Source: Casuarina equisetifolia
Taxonomy: Eukaryota > Streptophyta > Magnoliopsida > Fagales > Casuarinaceae
DNA: 64,000 bases
Assembly (NCBI GenBank): GCA_028551475.1
Contig: CM052357.1
Location: 9,657,931 to 9,721,930 of the forward strand
Reading direction: 5' to 3'
In this document: positions 25,254 to 37,640 of the stretch, piece by piece
Layout: each line of letters opens with the position of its first letter
How positions within the stretch are numbered: position 1 is the stretch's first letter
Notes under the pieces: model-generated
Database searches by the model: none
What the model saw: only the letters and a program-made list of their open reading frames with translations
What the model was told of the DNA's origin: nothing
Program-made: the position numbers and the translations under genes

Positions 25254-25261
25254 TAGGGTTT
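25254..25261 (-). promoter_or_regulatory. Telo-box in the bZIP leader
   Basis: AAACCCTA on the gene strand ends three bases before the start codon. A TGGGCT site II element lies at 25348-25353. Both are common in plant promoters and leaders of growth- and translation-related genes. Functional relevance here is inferred. Confidence 0.35.
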
Positions 25262-25579
25262 TTCAATCACGGAGGGTTCCAGAGACCCTGACTTAGCTTT
25301 GCGTTTCCTTTGGGGCGAGGTCTCAACGGAAACCACCCCGAAAGCGCTGGGCTTTTAAGGAGTTAAAAAAAACCTAGGGCCCGACTTTACTCGGTCATCT
25401 TAGTACTAACTTCCCTCACCCAAGCACGCATAGCGCGCGTCCCTCCACGGGATTGACCAGCCTTGGATTTGAAATAATTGTGACTGCCAATGCACGCCAC
25501 TGAAATTCTTGGTCCGGAGGATATACGCAGGCGCGTGAAGGCTCAAAACTTTAACTTACATAGTTCGGAAGTCCTCTGC

Positions 25580-25585
25580 CACGTG
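25580..25585. promoter_or_regulatory. G-box CACGTG upstream of the bZIP gene
   Basis: The palindrome CACGTG, inside GCCACGTGTG, lies 330 bases before the start codon. It is a bZIP/bHLH binding core and, with this flank, ABRE-like. A (CTTTT)n run directly follows at about 25588-25620. Confidence 0.4.
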
Positions 25586-25620
25586 TGTTTCTTTTCTTTT
25601 CTTTTCTTTTCTTTTCTTTT

Positions 25621-28600
25621 TATGGTTTCAGATCTCGGTACTGGTCTCTGGAAACTTCTTTGGTGGGATGCACGTTCCCACTGTATCACGAGGAGTCCCC
25701 TTCTGAACCTTACACGCAACGCAAGTTTCGTACGGTCCGCCACGCTGGGCGAGGAACCTAATTAGCTGGCATTCGTGCAATCAGAGCTTGTTTTGCATGT
25801 CACTATGTTTATCCAGAATCCTCCGACACGATATCCTCATTAAGAGGTTGATTAATACTATTTTAATCGTTTAAACATTGTTTTGGATAATTTGATCGAC
25901 TGTACCACAGTATTGCACTCATGATTGTTGATGTCCGACTCTAATCATATGCAACCAGGCACTTGTTCTCATTCGGACTAATGATTAGGTAGCAAGGCTG
26001 TCCCTTAAAACCACGAAAGAAAAAATTGTTTGTCAAAAGCAACGTTTTCTTTAATTAGTAAACCATCCTTCTAAGATAGAGACTAATTAATCATGGTCTG
26101 TTTTGACAACATAGATTTGCTTTTTACATAATCATGCATTTATTTCCTTTATTATCTCCCTTGGTTTCATCCAAAAGAAGTTCAACTTGAAATAATCTTG
26201 TCTAATCTCTTCTTTCCTCTATTTTTAAATTCACTTTTCTTTAGTTTCAACAAGAACCTTATTTGTCTAAGTGTGGGTGTTAAGGCCAGCTAAGGATAAA
26301 TTAATGTACCCAATTTAATAAAACAAATATTAAAACATCACTAAATGATTCAAGAGTTAGCAAATTCAAAAGATAAAGATAATACGACCTTTGAAATATT
26401 TACCTCTTTCAAATTCTCATTATTGAAACTTTAAAAAATATATATATATATAGCGTTAGCATCTAATGACATTTGTCAACAAATTGCTATTACCGGATAT
26501 GTTATTAATGTATTTAAATCGTTTTAATTTCGAGGCCAATCGAGTTATTTTGCCACGCATTTATGTATGTAGCTGTTGTCGTCAAATCAAATTTCCATGC
26601 AATCATTGGGACCTCCGACGTTAAATCAGGAGGTGGTGGTATGTAATCATTGGCAGCCATAATATTCCTTCATGTATTCTTCGACACAAGTATCCGTTTT
26701 ACGTTCTGTAAAAGCCAGTTAAGCCTAAAAATGTTACCGTAAACTTTCGTTGTTTGCAGACATTTTCGGTCCTGTTAATCAAATCAGAGATTCCTTGAAA
26801 TCATTGGCAAAGGGGATCTCTGTCCCTGGAAATCATTGGCAAAGTGACAATTATCCCTTTTATGTTCTTTAGGGGGCCAAGTCATTAAGGAAATTTCTAA
26901 TAAATACACGTCTTAATAGTCTTTTTGTTTGGTAGAAAGAAATTTAGGGAGATGCTTAAAAGTCGCCAAAAGGGGGAGGCCATGCACGTCGATGTCCGGA
27001 TGTATACAGAAATTTTCAATGCTTTTCCTCTTCTGATCCTCCACGTTGTTCCTATCCACTCCCTTGAAGACACAACATAAGTGTCTTTCATATGAACCTT
27101 ATTCCTATATTCTTACTCACTCTCTCACAGTCGTTGAGTGAGTTTGTTAAAAAGTTAAAAGTAGATGTTCAACTCTCCTTTGAGGTAGATTCTTGATCCT
27201 TCCATAAGGCAGCTTTTCAACTATTTACTACTGGTAAATAAAAAGTAGTCCTTCTGTGGAAGTTGTCAACCATCCACGAAGTATCTGTAGCCTTTTCACA
27301 GCCTACTCGACTGGTAAAATGGTTAAATGTAACTTCAACAGTAGAAAGGTTGAAAAATTTTAACATCAAAAACTACAAAGCTCTTCCGCTTAATCAAGAG
27401 TAAATTTTCCTGTGGGGTTCTTCTATTCCACTGCAACACGTTTCCCTTATCGTTTGGTGCACCATGGACACGAGCATGTTCTCCTAGACTGCATTTCGTC
27501 TTTCGTGTCCTGAAGATCAACTTGTCATGTTCAAGAAGTCTAGGCGAAAAAGAAAAGGCTGTAAAAAAAGAAGGCATTTTTCCTTTGATGCTGAAGATAA
27601 AAGACGGAGAAATTTGGAAGTGGCACAAAGGCCTGAGATTCCCATAGCCAGTAATGCCACTGAATAGCTGACATCTGATCTTGAGTCTTGCATCTAAGGC
27701 CTTTGCATGAAAGCTGTTACCTGTTGATCATGTCATTGGCCTGAGCAGCTATGACGAGCCAGTGTAAGGCCGTGACTCTCCCGACAGGGACAACGATAAA
27801 CGAGCATGACAGATGAAAGTGACAGGGGTCCCCCTCATCGCGGCAAGCGGCCTGGTCGAGGGTGACCCGGGAAGGCCCTTATGGAGCAATGTGGTTTGGT
27901 TAGGTGTGGTCTAACTAGGACGGTGAGGCTTTGATTGGGCTTATGATAATGTAGTAGAGGGGCATTTTAGGCGTGCTGACTATATGCCTTGACTCATGTT
28001 TATTGAATATGTTTGAATATATAGCGTGTATATGTGCTCTTTACGTAAAGTTCATCACATCAAAAGGAAGCAAAATATTTATTGACAAACTTGGCAATTC
28101 TTGAGGAGAAATGAAGCTAGATATACATGTACGAATTTCCGGAATAGAAAGTAAATATATTGAGAATGTGAAGAAAAATACTTGATGAAATAAAATTTTT
28201 ATACATTTTTCAAATATCTTTTTTGATAATAAGCATGGGAGAACGCCATGTTTTCTAGACTTGATTCCAGTGATTTGGATTGTATGGAGAAAAATGGAAA
28301 GGGTTGTATGCCGTATTCTCAAAATGTTGCTCAATATAATCGTCAGTGCATAACCAAAATGACAGAAATACAAGACGCATTAAACTCGATCCTCAAATGA
28401 CAACATGTTTCCTAGGCGAGTTAAGAAAGATTCTCAAACGACACCATGTGACCAAGTGTATTGAAGAAGCCTTTCGAACAACGTCGTTTGGATATAGGAT
28501 TTGTAATCCCATCAAAGAATAGTTCTTGCTCTTCGTAGAAACCATGTTTTGCCACCCAAGGTTTCGCTTTGATGATTCCTTCCTTCCCATTCTGCCATGC

Positions 28601-29395
28601 TTGACCTCAAATTCAAGCCAACAGTAAGAAATTCAGTGGGAAAAAATGGCTACCTATTCTATGGCATAAATTGAAGCGAAAGGTGGGATGACGGGCACCT
28701 TGACCGATAACAAAATTCATACATACTTGTTTCAATCCGTACGATTCTTAATGCATAAACTGTGTATAATTTGAGCGTTCCATGAAGCTGTATAAATGTG
28801 TAACTTGGAGATGTTTTTGATGCCCAAATCCAAAAAGGGAAAAAAAAAAAAAAGAAGGATTTGTGTGAATAGTACTATATCATTGATTAGGTCTAGGGTC
28901 GCTTAACTTAGCTTAAAATGATGATGGTAATGTATTGTAGTAATCATTGAGTAAAATTTTCTGGCTTAGAAAAACCGGTGTGGAAGATTGAGAAATCTCT
29001 TGTAACAAGTGTTGGGTTGTGACACTAGACTACCGCTAACTAATTAAGTCAGAGGATAGATGATGCAGGTCTAAGGGATTTAGACTTAACCACTTAAATT
29101 CTTGTGCCAAGTTTTCTTCACCCTATCTCTTTTTCATGCTTTCACATTATGCTTGTGCTATTTAATCATATCGTGCATGCATAGACATTGCATTTGGAAA
29201 ACCATTTGAGAAGCTACTATCCACACAGATCTCTGTATATTTCGGATCAATCAATAGAGCAAGAGAAATATTTGGATAATTATCGTCTATCCCATGACAC
29301 TCATAGTCTCAAATGATCTAAAGACGTGGCTAGATTTTTTTGGGGTGTCAACATCTGAAACTTTGTTATACCAAAGTGGATACTAGACGGCGTTT
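25621..29395. other. Intergenic region, no gene found
   Basis: The only reading frames are short and of ordinary intergenic composition (for example minus strand 27335-27628 and 28041-28590); none matches a family I know. A (TA)n run lies near 26440. The phrase 'GAAATCATTGGCAAAG' occurs twice, about 26796 and 26830, as a small tandem duplication. Positions 27,700-27,960 are noticeably more GC-rich than their surroundings and may be a fragment of an element. Confidence 0.3.
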
Positions 29396-29581
29396 AGATG
29401 TATACTATGAAGAAAAACTGAATTTCAACTGATGACACAAATATTTACAATCTAATGTTGCATTGCCAAGACTTGATCTATTAACTTTAGAATTCGTTTT
29501 AACATGGTTCCTACGTTTGTGATTAAAACAAAAAACAAAAAGATAGAGAAAACTAGAAAATTTCATTAAATGAATTTATTA

Positions 29582-29622
29582 AGGGCCCAATTGGGCTTCG
29601 AACTAGTGACCTCTTGATCGAC
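29582..29622 (-). pseudogene. Truncated tRNA-Cys remnant
   Basis: The plus-strand text 'AGGGCCCAATTGGGCTTCGAAC', complement of a tRNA 3' half, matches the acceptor and T arm of the intact gene at 34926-34997. Similarity stops after 'CTCTTGATC', inside the anticodon stem. The 5' half is replaced by unit sequence, so this copy is a deletion product. Confidence 0.7.
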
Positions 29623-30255
29623 AAAGAAATTGAGTTCAATTGATGATGCAAACATTGACAATCTGATATTGCATTGCCAGTACTTCAGATATCGAATTCA
29701 TAATTTGTTCCAACAATTGTGTGTGCAAGAAAAAAGTTAAAGGAAATTGAAGTCTAACACCAAAAACCAGGATACTTGGTGTAAGGTCCAAAAAATCATG
29801 ACCAAGTCAGAAACTTTCGAAGTTCCTCTTACAATCCGGAAGGTAAAAATCTAATTTTCGAAAACGTGAGATAATTTTTGTTGAAAGCAATGCATAAATG
29901 GTGTAGTACAGCTAGCGTTTTAAGTTTCACAATCACACATAAGAAATGAAAGTTGTCAAAAAGCTTGGGAGTCCACACATTGGTGCTGAAACATTTGAGT
30001 ACAAGTCTGTAGGTACATGATTTGAAGCCATGCTTAGAACTCTAAAGAAAGAAAATATAGTAATGTCTTAAACATATAAGAGATGCATAGATACAAAGAT
30101 AAGAAGTGAGGCTTATGTGAAGTAAGTCTCACAACCAATTAGGCATAGAGGTGCAAAAGTTTTGTAGGTGGACCATTGATGAAATAAGGCATTTGTGCTA
30201 AGAAAAGAAAAAGGAGAAAAGGAAAACGGGAAAACTTCATTTAATGAATTAATTA

Positions 30256-30327
30256 AGGGCACAACCAAGTCCAAATCGGTGATCTCTTAATCTGCAGTCA
30301 AATGCTTTACCACTGAACTATGTTCCT
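30256..30327 (-). pseudogene. Full-length but degenerate tRNA-Cys(GCA)
   Basis: It is 72 nt long, as is the intact copy, with the anticodon GCA and most of the D arm kept. The T loop has lost the TTCGAA core (B box), and several acceptor pairs no longer match. It is unlikely to be transcribed by RNA polymerase III or to fold. Confidence 0.75.
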
Positions 30328-31364
30328 ATTTGTTATAATATTATTTTAATGCCATTCTTGCATCGTAATATGTGTACTCCTTTTATATTGTCTTAGTGGG
30401 TGGTTTGGTATGGGAGAATAAAGAGCTTTGGTCTAAGATTAAAATTTCAAGCCTAATAAAGGAAAGAAGCCTTTTTGTCTATAGATGTGGTTTTCTTTTT
30501 TTGACAATTTGACAATTGAAATGTTGTTACATAGAAAATTTCATTTGAAACTATTTGCAGAAATATTTGGGAAGTAAAATTAAGTTCCAATTGATGATAC
30601 AGATATTTGTAATCAAACTTCATATTGCCGAGACATTATTGGTTGACTGAGAATTCCTTTCAACATTATTCTTGTGTTACAATGCATAACAATTGAATTA
30701 TTGTATGTTGAATAAGGATTTTGATGTATGTGGAAGAAAAGGGGCTAAAGGAAATCAAAGTCTAACAAAAAACCAAGATACCTAGAATAAAGATTAAAAA
30801 AAAAAATCGTTAGTAGACCTCTAAAGCATCACTAATAATAAAATTTTGAATTTTTTTTACAACACAAAAGATGAAGATATAATTTTTTAGAAAAGGTAGA
30901 AAATATATTTTTTGAAATCAATGCACATATGATGAAAATGGCTTCAAATCAAGTACCTATAAGGACTTGATTAAGCACTAATATAAGGACTCATCCTTTT
31001 GACAACTTCCATTTATGTTGTGCATTAGTGCTAGTTAATAACCAACTATATTACTTTAGAATAGAATTTTGTAATTTGCTTCAAGAAAAAGAAAAAAGAA
31101 TGATGCTTTTGACAAAAAGAATATAGGTAGGTATAGGTATAAAAAGTTAGGATCATGTAAATAAGCATTGCAACAAATAGAGATGCAAAAATTTTATAGT
31201 AGATAATGTCTAATGGACATTAACTGTTGATTTAAACTCTATTACATTGTTATAGTATTTAATAATTGGATCATTATATATAGAGTAAAAGTTTTGATAT
31301 ATGTGGAATAAATAAGGCTAGAGGAAATCAAAGTCTAACTAAAAACCAAGATATTTGGTGTAAG

Positions 31365-34300
31365 AAACCTAAATCAGCTCCTTTTTCTCTTTTCTAAAAA
31401 TGCTTTTGACCTATCCAAATATTCAAATCTTGTCATCTAGTAGCATCGGCCTTGTCCTAGTGGCTGAAAATGACTTGACTAGTAACACCTAAACTCCAGC
31501 TTAACTACACCATAGAATGGGTGGCCACTTAGGCCCCCTTTGATAAAAGGTGGAAGGGAGCCTAGCTCACAAAACATATTAAAAACTCCATTAGCTAAGT
31601 CCTTGGACTTAGTACTAAGGCCTAAGCTAATTTTTGAAAAGATTAAAATAAGATGGGCTAGATGGTACTCATCTTGGAAGCATCAAAGTAATGTCAATGA
31701 AAAAGAAACTAAGGATAACCATGAGTTGTCCTCCAAATAGTGCTCACCACTATTAGAATGTCAAAAGTCGCAACCTCTCTAAAGAAAATTACTCCATCCC
31801 TTGGCAAGACCACCATTCACCACCTAAATTCTTAATTCTCAATGGTATCAAAGAAATGCATTAGTTCTCCAAACAATAGACTATGCCCAAAATGGGCCCG
31901 TTATAGGGCCCATAAAACTTAACCATTGTCTAAGCAACTTTACTTTACCTTTTATGTAATAGACTACATATAGGAATGGAAAGAAGATGGACAATCCAAA
32001 GGTGCTTAGTGAAGTCCTATGTTAGTCTTGGCCATTTGTATCAACAAACCCATTCTCGCAGTTGCCAAAGGTGCTTATACAGTTTATCAAAATAACAATT
32101 ATCTTAGAAGAGGACCATAACTTAATCAATTAGTCTAACATTACTTAATCTTGGTACAATTTTTGGATTATAGGCTACCAATTGACTTATTTGACAACTT
32201 GGGGCTTAAGGAGTATTGCGACCATGGTATTACTTAGATCTAAGTGTTCTATACTATGAATCTACTCAGAGGAAGACTATTTCACTACATTGACATTGGA
32301 CTTGTAATTTTTTGGTCCCTTCATATTTATAGTTTATAAGTGGATGCCTATGTTTTATTTTGAGCATACCTTTAAAAGGTGAATACTTGGGTAAGAGTCC
32401 TAGGTATTTTAGGAAATGCACACTGTAATATCATTTTTAGAATTGTTAAAAGCACTTTTAAGAGAATACCTAACTATTCATGATAAGACAACTATAAAAA
32501 AAAAAACAACTAATTATAGCTCAAATTTATGTTATTGTTAGACTTGAAGCACCATGTTCTAAAAGAGGACTAAGTGGCCATTGGAGTGAAGGGCTTTGTT
32601 AAATTAACATTCATATATAATGGGAATGTAGGATATTGTTCATGATGTAAATGTGTTGGATACATTGAATTTTACTATAGATCCAGATGCACTTCATTTG
32701 AGAGTGAGGAGAGTAATAGAGGTTCTTCTAATGATCATAATGGAGGTAGACTAAAGGTATTGTAGCAACTTGAAAGAGAACATTCACACCTCCTAAGAAG
32801 ACATGATGGAAAGATAGGCCAAACTATGGTGATAATAGTGGAGAAGGGGAGGCCTCCAATCACCTAATAAAGCCATGATTGAAATGTCTTACCTTGAGGG
32901 TATTAGAGAGAGAGATGTTAATACTCGCATAAATCTAAATATAAGACAAACTAAACAATTAGAGAGAGAGATGGTGGGGAATGCTAGTGATAAGGAAACC
33001 CTTTTGGCACCTTTGCAGCTAACCCAAAGTGGTCCTAGATTTGGGAGGAAGATAACCTAATAATGATGTAGGAAAATGATCTAGCAAAGATGTCTTAATT
33101 AAATACTTGGAGAGATCAATAACAAGTCCAATAATTAGTATCTTAGGGGAGGCACAACCTTTAACATCAATATCTTGTAACAAATGTGGATTCTAAGGAG
33201 TGGACCTAGGGAGGCAAAGCAAGAATCCAACAAAGGAAAAGAAATAGTTGAAGAAATGGACCCCAAAGGCAAGGGGAATGTAGTCTAAAGAGAACTTAGA
33301 GTCAAATGTCAAAGGAGTTGGTAATTAAGATCTCCTCAGTGGGTCAAATAAAGGATGCAAGTTTAACTCTAATTAAGAAAAATCTATCAAAACTTGCAAG
33401 ATGCCATTAACCATTAGGATTAGCAAAGCTATATATGGGTCTTAGTCTCACATGTAGCTTGACCATTACTTCTTGAGATAGAACTTGGAATATAGTGTAG
33501 TAGGATGTCTTGCTACACTTTGAAAGGGATATGCCTAATGGACATGCATTTTGGCAATAAATTGATAAGGCAATAGTAAAGGATGAGGAATGATGGAAGA
33601 AGTAGTATTTCAAATGTTGGAAGAAACTATTGCAAGAAACAAGAGACAAAGAAAAAGAGGTCAAATGTGAAAGAATGCACATAGAGGAAGGGTGACAATG
33701 TTGGAAGGACTTGCAACACACGAGGTCCAAACTAAGGAAATCATTACATAGAAAGCAAAACTACATGAGAAGCAAATGTTGAAAAAAGATAAAGATGAAG
33801 TAGAGGACAAGAAAAGGCCACTGACAAGGAAAATATGAAAGAAAACCATTAGTATAAAAAGGTGTTACCTCCCAAGGTAGTACTGAAGCTTAAAGGGTAG
33901 AACTAATTTGCATCTATGGTAAAGAGATATTGCCAGGGGAGGAGTAAAGATCCATAATTAGGATGAAAGTTTATCAAATCAACAAGACATAGCTATCTTT
34001 AAGAAGATTACCTTGGCGATTAGCATGAAAAATGGTGATGACATCCTAAAAACTAAAGAAGTTCATGATAGAGATTTCATAAATTAGTAAAGAAGATGAA
34101 GGTAAAGATGTAAATCACTATGCAAATGATGATTACAATGTTAAAAATGGTGAAGGTGAAGAAGTTTGATCCTTTTATTGTTGTTATTATATGCATTTAG
34201 ATTATATTGTCTAGTGATAGAAATTGTATTTCTTATGTAATGATTTAGAACAATGATAGGTATGTATATTTCATTACTATCTCTCATAAGAAGGGTTAGA

Positions 34301-34453
34301 TATATCTAATTATAATCCCAATCTTAGAATTAGGGTTAGGATTAGGTATGCCAATCAGGCTACCATGTGCTAATGTGGTAGCTCACTACACTTTTTGTGT
34401 TGGTCATTTGAAAATTTAGAATATCATCCCCTCTAATTACCTAAAAAAAAAAA
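31365..34453 (+). mobile_element. LINE-like insertion, 3.1 kb, with target-site duplication and poly-A
   Basis: The segment is bounded by 'AAGATATTTGGTGTAAG' (31348-31364) and 'AAGATACTTGGTGTAAAG' (34452-34469). These are 17-18 base direct repeats differing by two small changes, and an A11 run (34443-34453) ends the element. Sister copies of the surrounding unit (29780, 30770, 35430) read through without the insert, so the insertion is real. A poly-A tail and a long target-site duplication are marks of L1-type target-primed insertion. The body has no long frame; short frames such as 31540-31740 and 32875-33060 are interrupted, and no reverse transcriptase motif is recognisable. A CNKCG phrase, reminiscent of the zinc knuckle of plant L1 ORF1, is at about 33176-33190 but is followed by a stop. 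It is probably an old, defective copy. Confidence 0.7.
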
Positions 34454-34899
34454 GATACTTGGTGTAAAGATAAAAAAAAATCATTATCGGACCTTTAAAG
34501 TGGTCACTAATTCTAAAATTTTAAAGTTTTTCTTACAATTCAAAAGATGAAAATCTAATTTTTAAATGCATATATTATGTGAATGGCTTCAAATTAGGTA
34601 CCTATAGAGTTGTACTTGAATACTTAAGTGCCAATATATGGATTCTTAGCCTTATGACAACTTTCATTTATATTGTGTGTTAGTGAAACTTAATAACTAG
34701 CTATATTACTTCAAATTGGGATACATAATCTACTTCAAAAGAAAGAAAATATAGTAATGTGTAAAACAAAAAGGAGATGGATGGTTATATGGATAAAAAG
34801 TTAGCCTTATGTAAAATAAGCATTGCAACAAATAGAGATGCAAAAATTTTATAGTTAGACCACTAACGAAATAACACATTTATGATAAAACAAATGAGT

Positions 34900-34905
34900 A
34901 AAAAA
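34900..34905 (-). terminator. Pol III oligo-T terminator of tRNA-Cys
   Basis: On the tRNA strand a T6 run begins about 20 bases after the 3' end of the mature tRNA, as expected for RNA polymerase III termination. Confidence 0.6.
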
Positions 34906-34925
34906 TTCACTAAATGAATTCATCG

Positions 34926-34997
34926 AGGGCCCAACCGGGTTCGAACCGGTGACCTCTTGATCTGCAGTCAAATGCTCTACCACTGAGCTATGGACCC
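34926..34997 (-). tRNA. tRNA-Cys(GCA): tRNA-Cys (anticodon GCA)
   Basis: The 72-nt gene folds into a standard cloverleaf. The acceptor GGGTCCA pairs with TGGGCCC (one G-T pair), followed by a T discriminator. The A box is TAGCTCAGTGG; the anticodon loop is CTGCAGA with GCA at 34963-34965; and the T arm is ACCGG-TTCGAAC-CCGGT with an intact B box. There is no intron and no encoded CCA. A T6 terminator lies downstream. It is the only intact member of a group of four related copies in the surrounding array, so it is likely functional. Confidence 0.93.
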
Positions 34998-35510
34998 ATT
35001 TTTAATGATGTTAGTTTAATGCAATTCTTGTCTTGTAATATATCCATTCCTGCTATATTTTCTTAGTCGATGGTTTGGTATTAGGAAATAGAGAGCTTTG
35101 GTGTAAGATTAAAATTCCAAGCCTAATAAAAGGAAGAAGCCTCTTTGTCTAAAGATTTGGTTTTCTTTTATTGGCAATTTGACAATTGAAAAGTTGTTAC
35201 ATAGAAAAGTACATTAGACACCGATTTTAGATTTAATTTTGTTCCAATTGACAAGACAAATATTTGCAATATATTAGGCATTGTCAAGACTGTATATGTT
35301 GACTTAAGAATTTATTACAACATAGTTCCTTTGTTAGTATAATTAACAATAAAACAATTTTTGGTGAATAAGTGTTTTGATGTATGCAGAAAAAAAAAAG
35401 GATCAAAGGAAATCAAAGCCTCACAAAAAACCATTATCCCTAGTGTAAGGATAAAAAATCATGACCAAAGTCCCAAAAAAAAATTGCTAATTCATTAAAC
35501 AAATTCACTA

Positions 35511-35584
35511 AGGTCCTAATTTTGTTCGAACAAATAACTTTTTAATTTTTCAGTTTAGATGCTTTGCCACTGCGCTAAGGGACC
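35511..35584 (-). pseudogene. Degenerate tRNA-Cys remnant
   Basis: Its length and order match the intact tRNA. GTTCGAAC of the B box and part of the D arm (GCGCAGTGGCA on the gene strand) remain. The anticodon region is rebuilt (no GCA in the loop), and the T and acceptor stems no longer pair. It lies 0.6 kb from the intact gene. Confidence 0.7.
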
Positions 35585-35765
35585 GACTTGTTATAAGATT
35601 ATTCTAATGTCATTTTCATGTTAAAATATGTGCATTTCCTTCATATTGTTTTAGCAAAGTTTTTGTGTTTGGGAACATAAAGCCTTGTGCAAGACTAGAT
35701 TCCAAGAGAAATAAAAGAAAGAAACCTCTTTCCCTAAAGATGTGATTTTCCTTTCTTGACAAGTT

Positions 35766-36170
35766 TGTTGGGACAAGAAGCTAAGCATCACGTTATAATG
35801 ACTGAATAATGAGCTAAGAATAAAAAACAGAGGTAAGAATGAGACAGTCTGTTTTGAGTGGTTCAGCAAATCGCCTACGTCCACTGTCACTGGAGGTTAT
35901 TCCGGCCCCATCTCCTTTCATTCAACTGAGAATCAAGTCACAAGGCTGCTTATAATCGGAGCTACAGTGTCACCGGAGGAGAGCTCCCTCTGCACGAAGC
36001 ACCTCCCAGCTCTCTCACTCGGTTTCACACTCACGCCTGCATCTCTCTAACCTCATGGTGCTGGCCTTTTAACTCTCTCCTGTCGGTGCACTTGACACCT
36101 CAAGATAGAAACACACCCACTCACTTACACGTGGGTCCTAGAGAGCTACTAAGTTTACAAATATCCAACA
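35766..36170. mobile_element. Solo LTR, 405 bp, with perfect 5-bp target-site duplication
   Basis: The segment begins TGTTGG and ends CCAACA, and is flanked on both sides by AAGTT (35761-35765 and 36171-36175). Paralogous unit copies near 30510 and 35180 contain the uninterrupted 'GACAATTTGACAATTGAAA' site, so both ends are fixed by an empty site. There is no internal domain, primer site or second LTR. Its composition is more GC-rich than the AT-rich host array. Family and orientation cannot be told. Confidence 0.88.
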
Positions 36171-36400
36171 AAGTTGACAACTGAAAATTTGTTACATGAA
36201 AATGTTCATTAGACATTGTTTGTAGATATACCTGTGAAGCAAAATTGAGTTCCAGTTGATGACATAAATATTTTGAATCTAATGGTGCATTGCTAAGACT
36301 TTACCCATTCATTCTAGACTTTGTTTCCTATGTTGGAATAAGGGTTTGGTTTATATACAGAGAAAAGGGTTAAAGGCAATCAAGACCAGGTCCCTAAAGC

Positions 36401-37640
36401 AATTGCTAGCTGTGGAGTGGCCTAGAGAAGACTATTGATACATGAGACACTATATTCAAAAAATTGGACATGAAATGGAGGGCACAATTTTTTACTTTAA
36501 TTTTTTTTTAAAAAAAAAATCAGAAATGTTATAGATCTATTTTTTTTTTTGGATGTCTCAAAGGACAACATTATAGATCTATGCCCTTTTTGATATGAGA
36601 TTTCAATTTCCATTAATAATATGAATAATCTGTAAGAATCGAATTACATAATTACATTAGAAAATTCTTTAAAACTTGAACTTTTAGTTATTCTACCTAA
36701 TTGTTTAGTGAAAAAATTGGTTTTAAGAGATAAGTAAACGTTTTAGTTCACATAGAAAGCTTTTTGTAAGTGGGCAATATGTCGAAACTGGATAAATATA
36801 TTACATTACTAATATATAACATATTATGTCTTTATGACGTGGATGTGTTTACCTCATTTAGAATATAATTTTAAACAATGAAATAAACATTCTAATATTA
36901 ATCCTATCCATAGCTACTTATCTCTCTAAACTAACTGCCGTCATCCTATCCTGTTATTATGGTTACTCAGTTATCTTGCTAGTCTTGTATTAAAAATGAT
37001 TATATGAATTTTGTATTTTTTTGTAAATAAAAAATGGTAGTTTGTACCCTTTCAAAATAAACACATCTATTCTTTATTCTTTTTGAAATTTTGAAAAAAA
37101 AAAATTATTGCAACACACTTGACAAACTTAGGGTTAAGCGAATATCTTACCTAATGTATTCATTTTAAATTTTATATGACAGTTTGATATATAGAGTATT
37201 TTATCTTTTCTAAGCGTTAGACTTATATCTTATCTTTGTATTTATAAAGATATGGTTATGCCGTCTCTATTTTTTGAAAAAAAAAAAAACTAACAAACAT
37301 GTTATAAATGCTTTCTAAACAATTTTAAGATATTTCCTTCAAAAATTAATACTAAAATGATGAGTAGAAAGAAAACTGAATTAGTATTTGCTAGTCATTT
37401 AATCTAACTGATGTTAACAAGAAGAGTGGATTTAAAAGTGAATGATCATCGTGATTAAAATAAATGATATGATTTGGTTAGAACTATTAAAGGAAATAAT
37501 TTAAGGGTCCCTATCTATCATTTTGTGTTAAATCAATTATTCAACTTGATTTTTTTTAGATCGTAGCTAAAACTTGTTAGAAATTTTAATCTAGTAGGGT
37601 GATCTAACATTCTATCTTTAAAATATATTTTCTAAGTGTA
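36401..37640. other. AT-rich intergenic DNA upstream of the R3H gene
   Basis: I see no gene, RNA or clear repeat. Several A or T runs of 9-14 bases are present. The composition changes to the GC-richer promoter and leader of the R3H gene from about 37,670. Confidence 0.3.

Larger units (their letters stand above)
29396..36400. repeat. Decayed tandem array of a tRNA-Cys-bearing unit
   Basis: The same ordered set of sequences recurs several times. It begins with a tRNA-Cys or remnant, then 'GTGGTTTGGTATGGGAG'-type sequence, then 'GACAATTTGACAATTGAAA', then 'AATTGAGTTCCAATTGATGA', then 'GGAAATCAAAGTCTAAC', then 'GAAAATATAGTAATGT', and then the next tRNA. The 'GTTCCAATTGATGA' landmark is seen near 29415, 29635, 30590, 35245 and 36250. 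Without later insertions the array would be about 3.5 kb. The LINE-like element and the 405-bp solo LTR are inserted in it. Confidence 0.7.

Noticed and set aside
25487-25496. CCAATGCACG upstream of the bZIP gene as an ER stress element (possible autoregulation)
   Set aside because: The ER stress element needs CCAAT, nine or ten spacer bases and CCACG. Here the spacer is one base and the second half is CACG, so it does not fit ERSE or ERSE-II.
31540-33730. Short frames inside the LINE-like element as host genes
   Set aside because: They are small, in different frames and on both strands, inside an insertion with target-site duplication.
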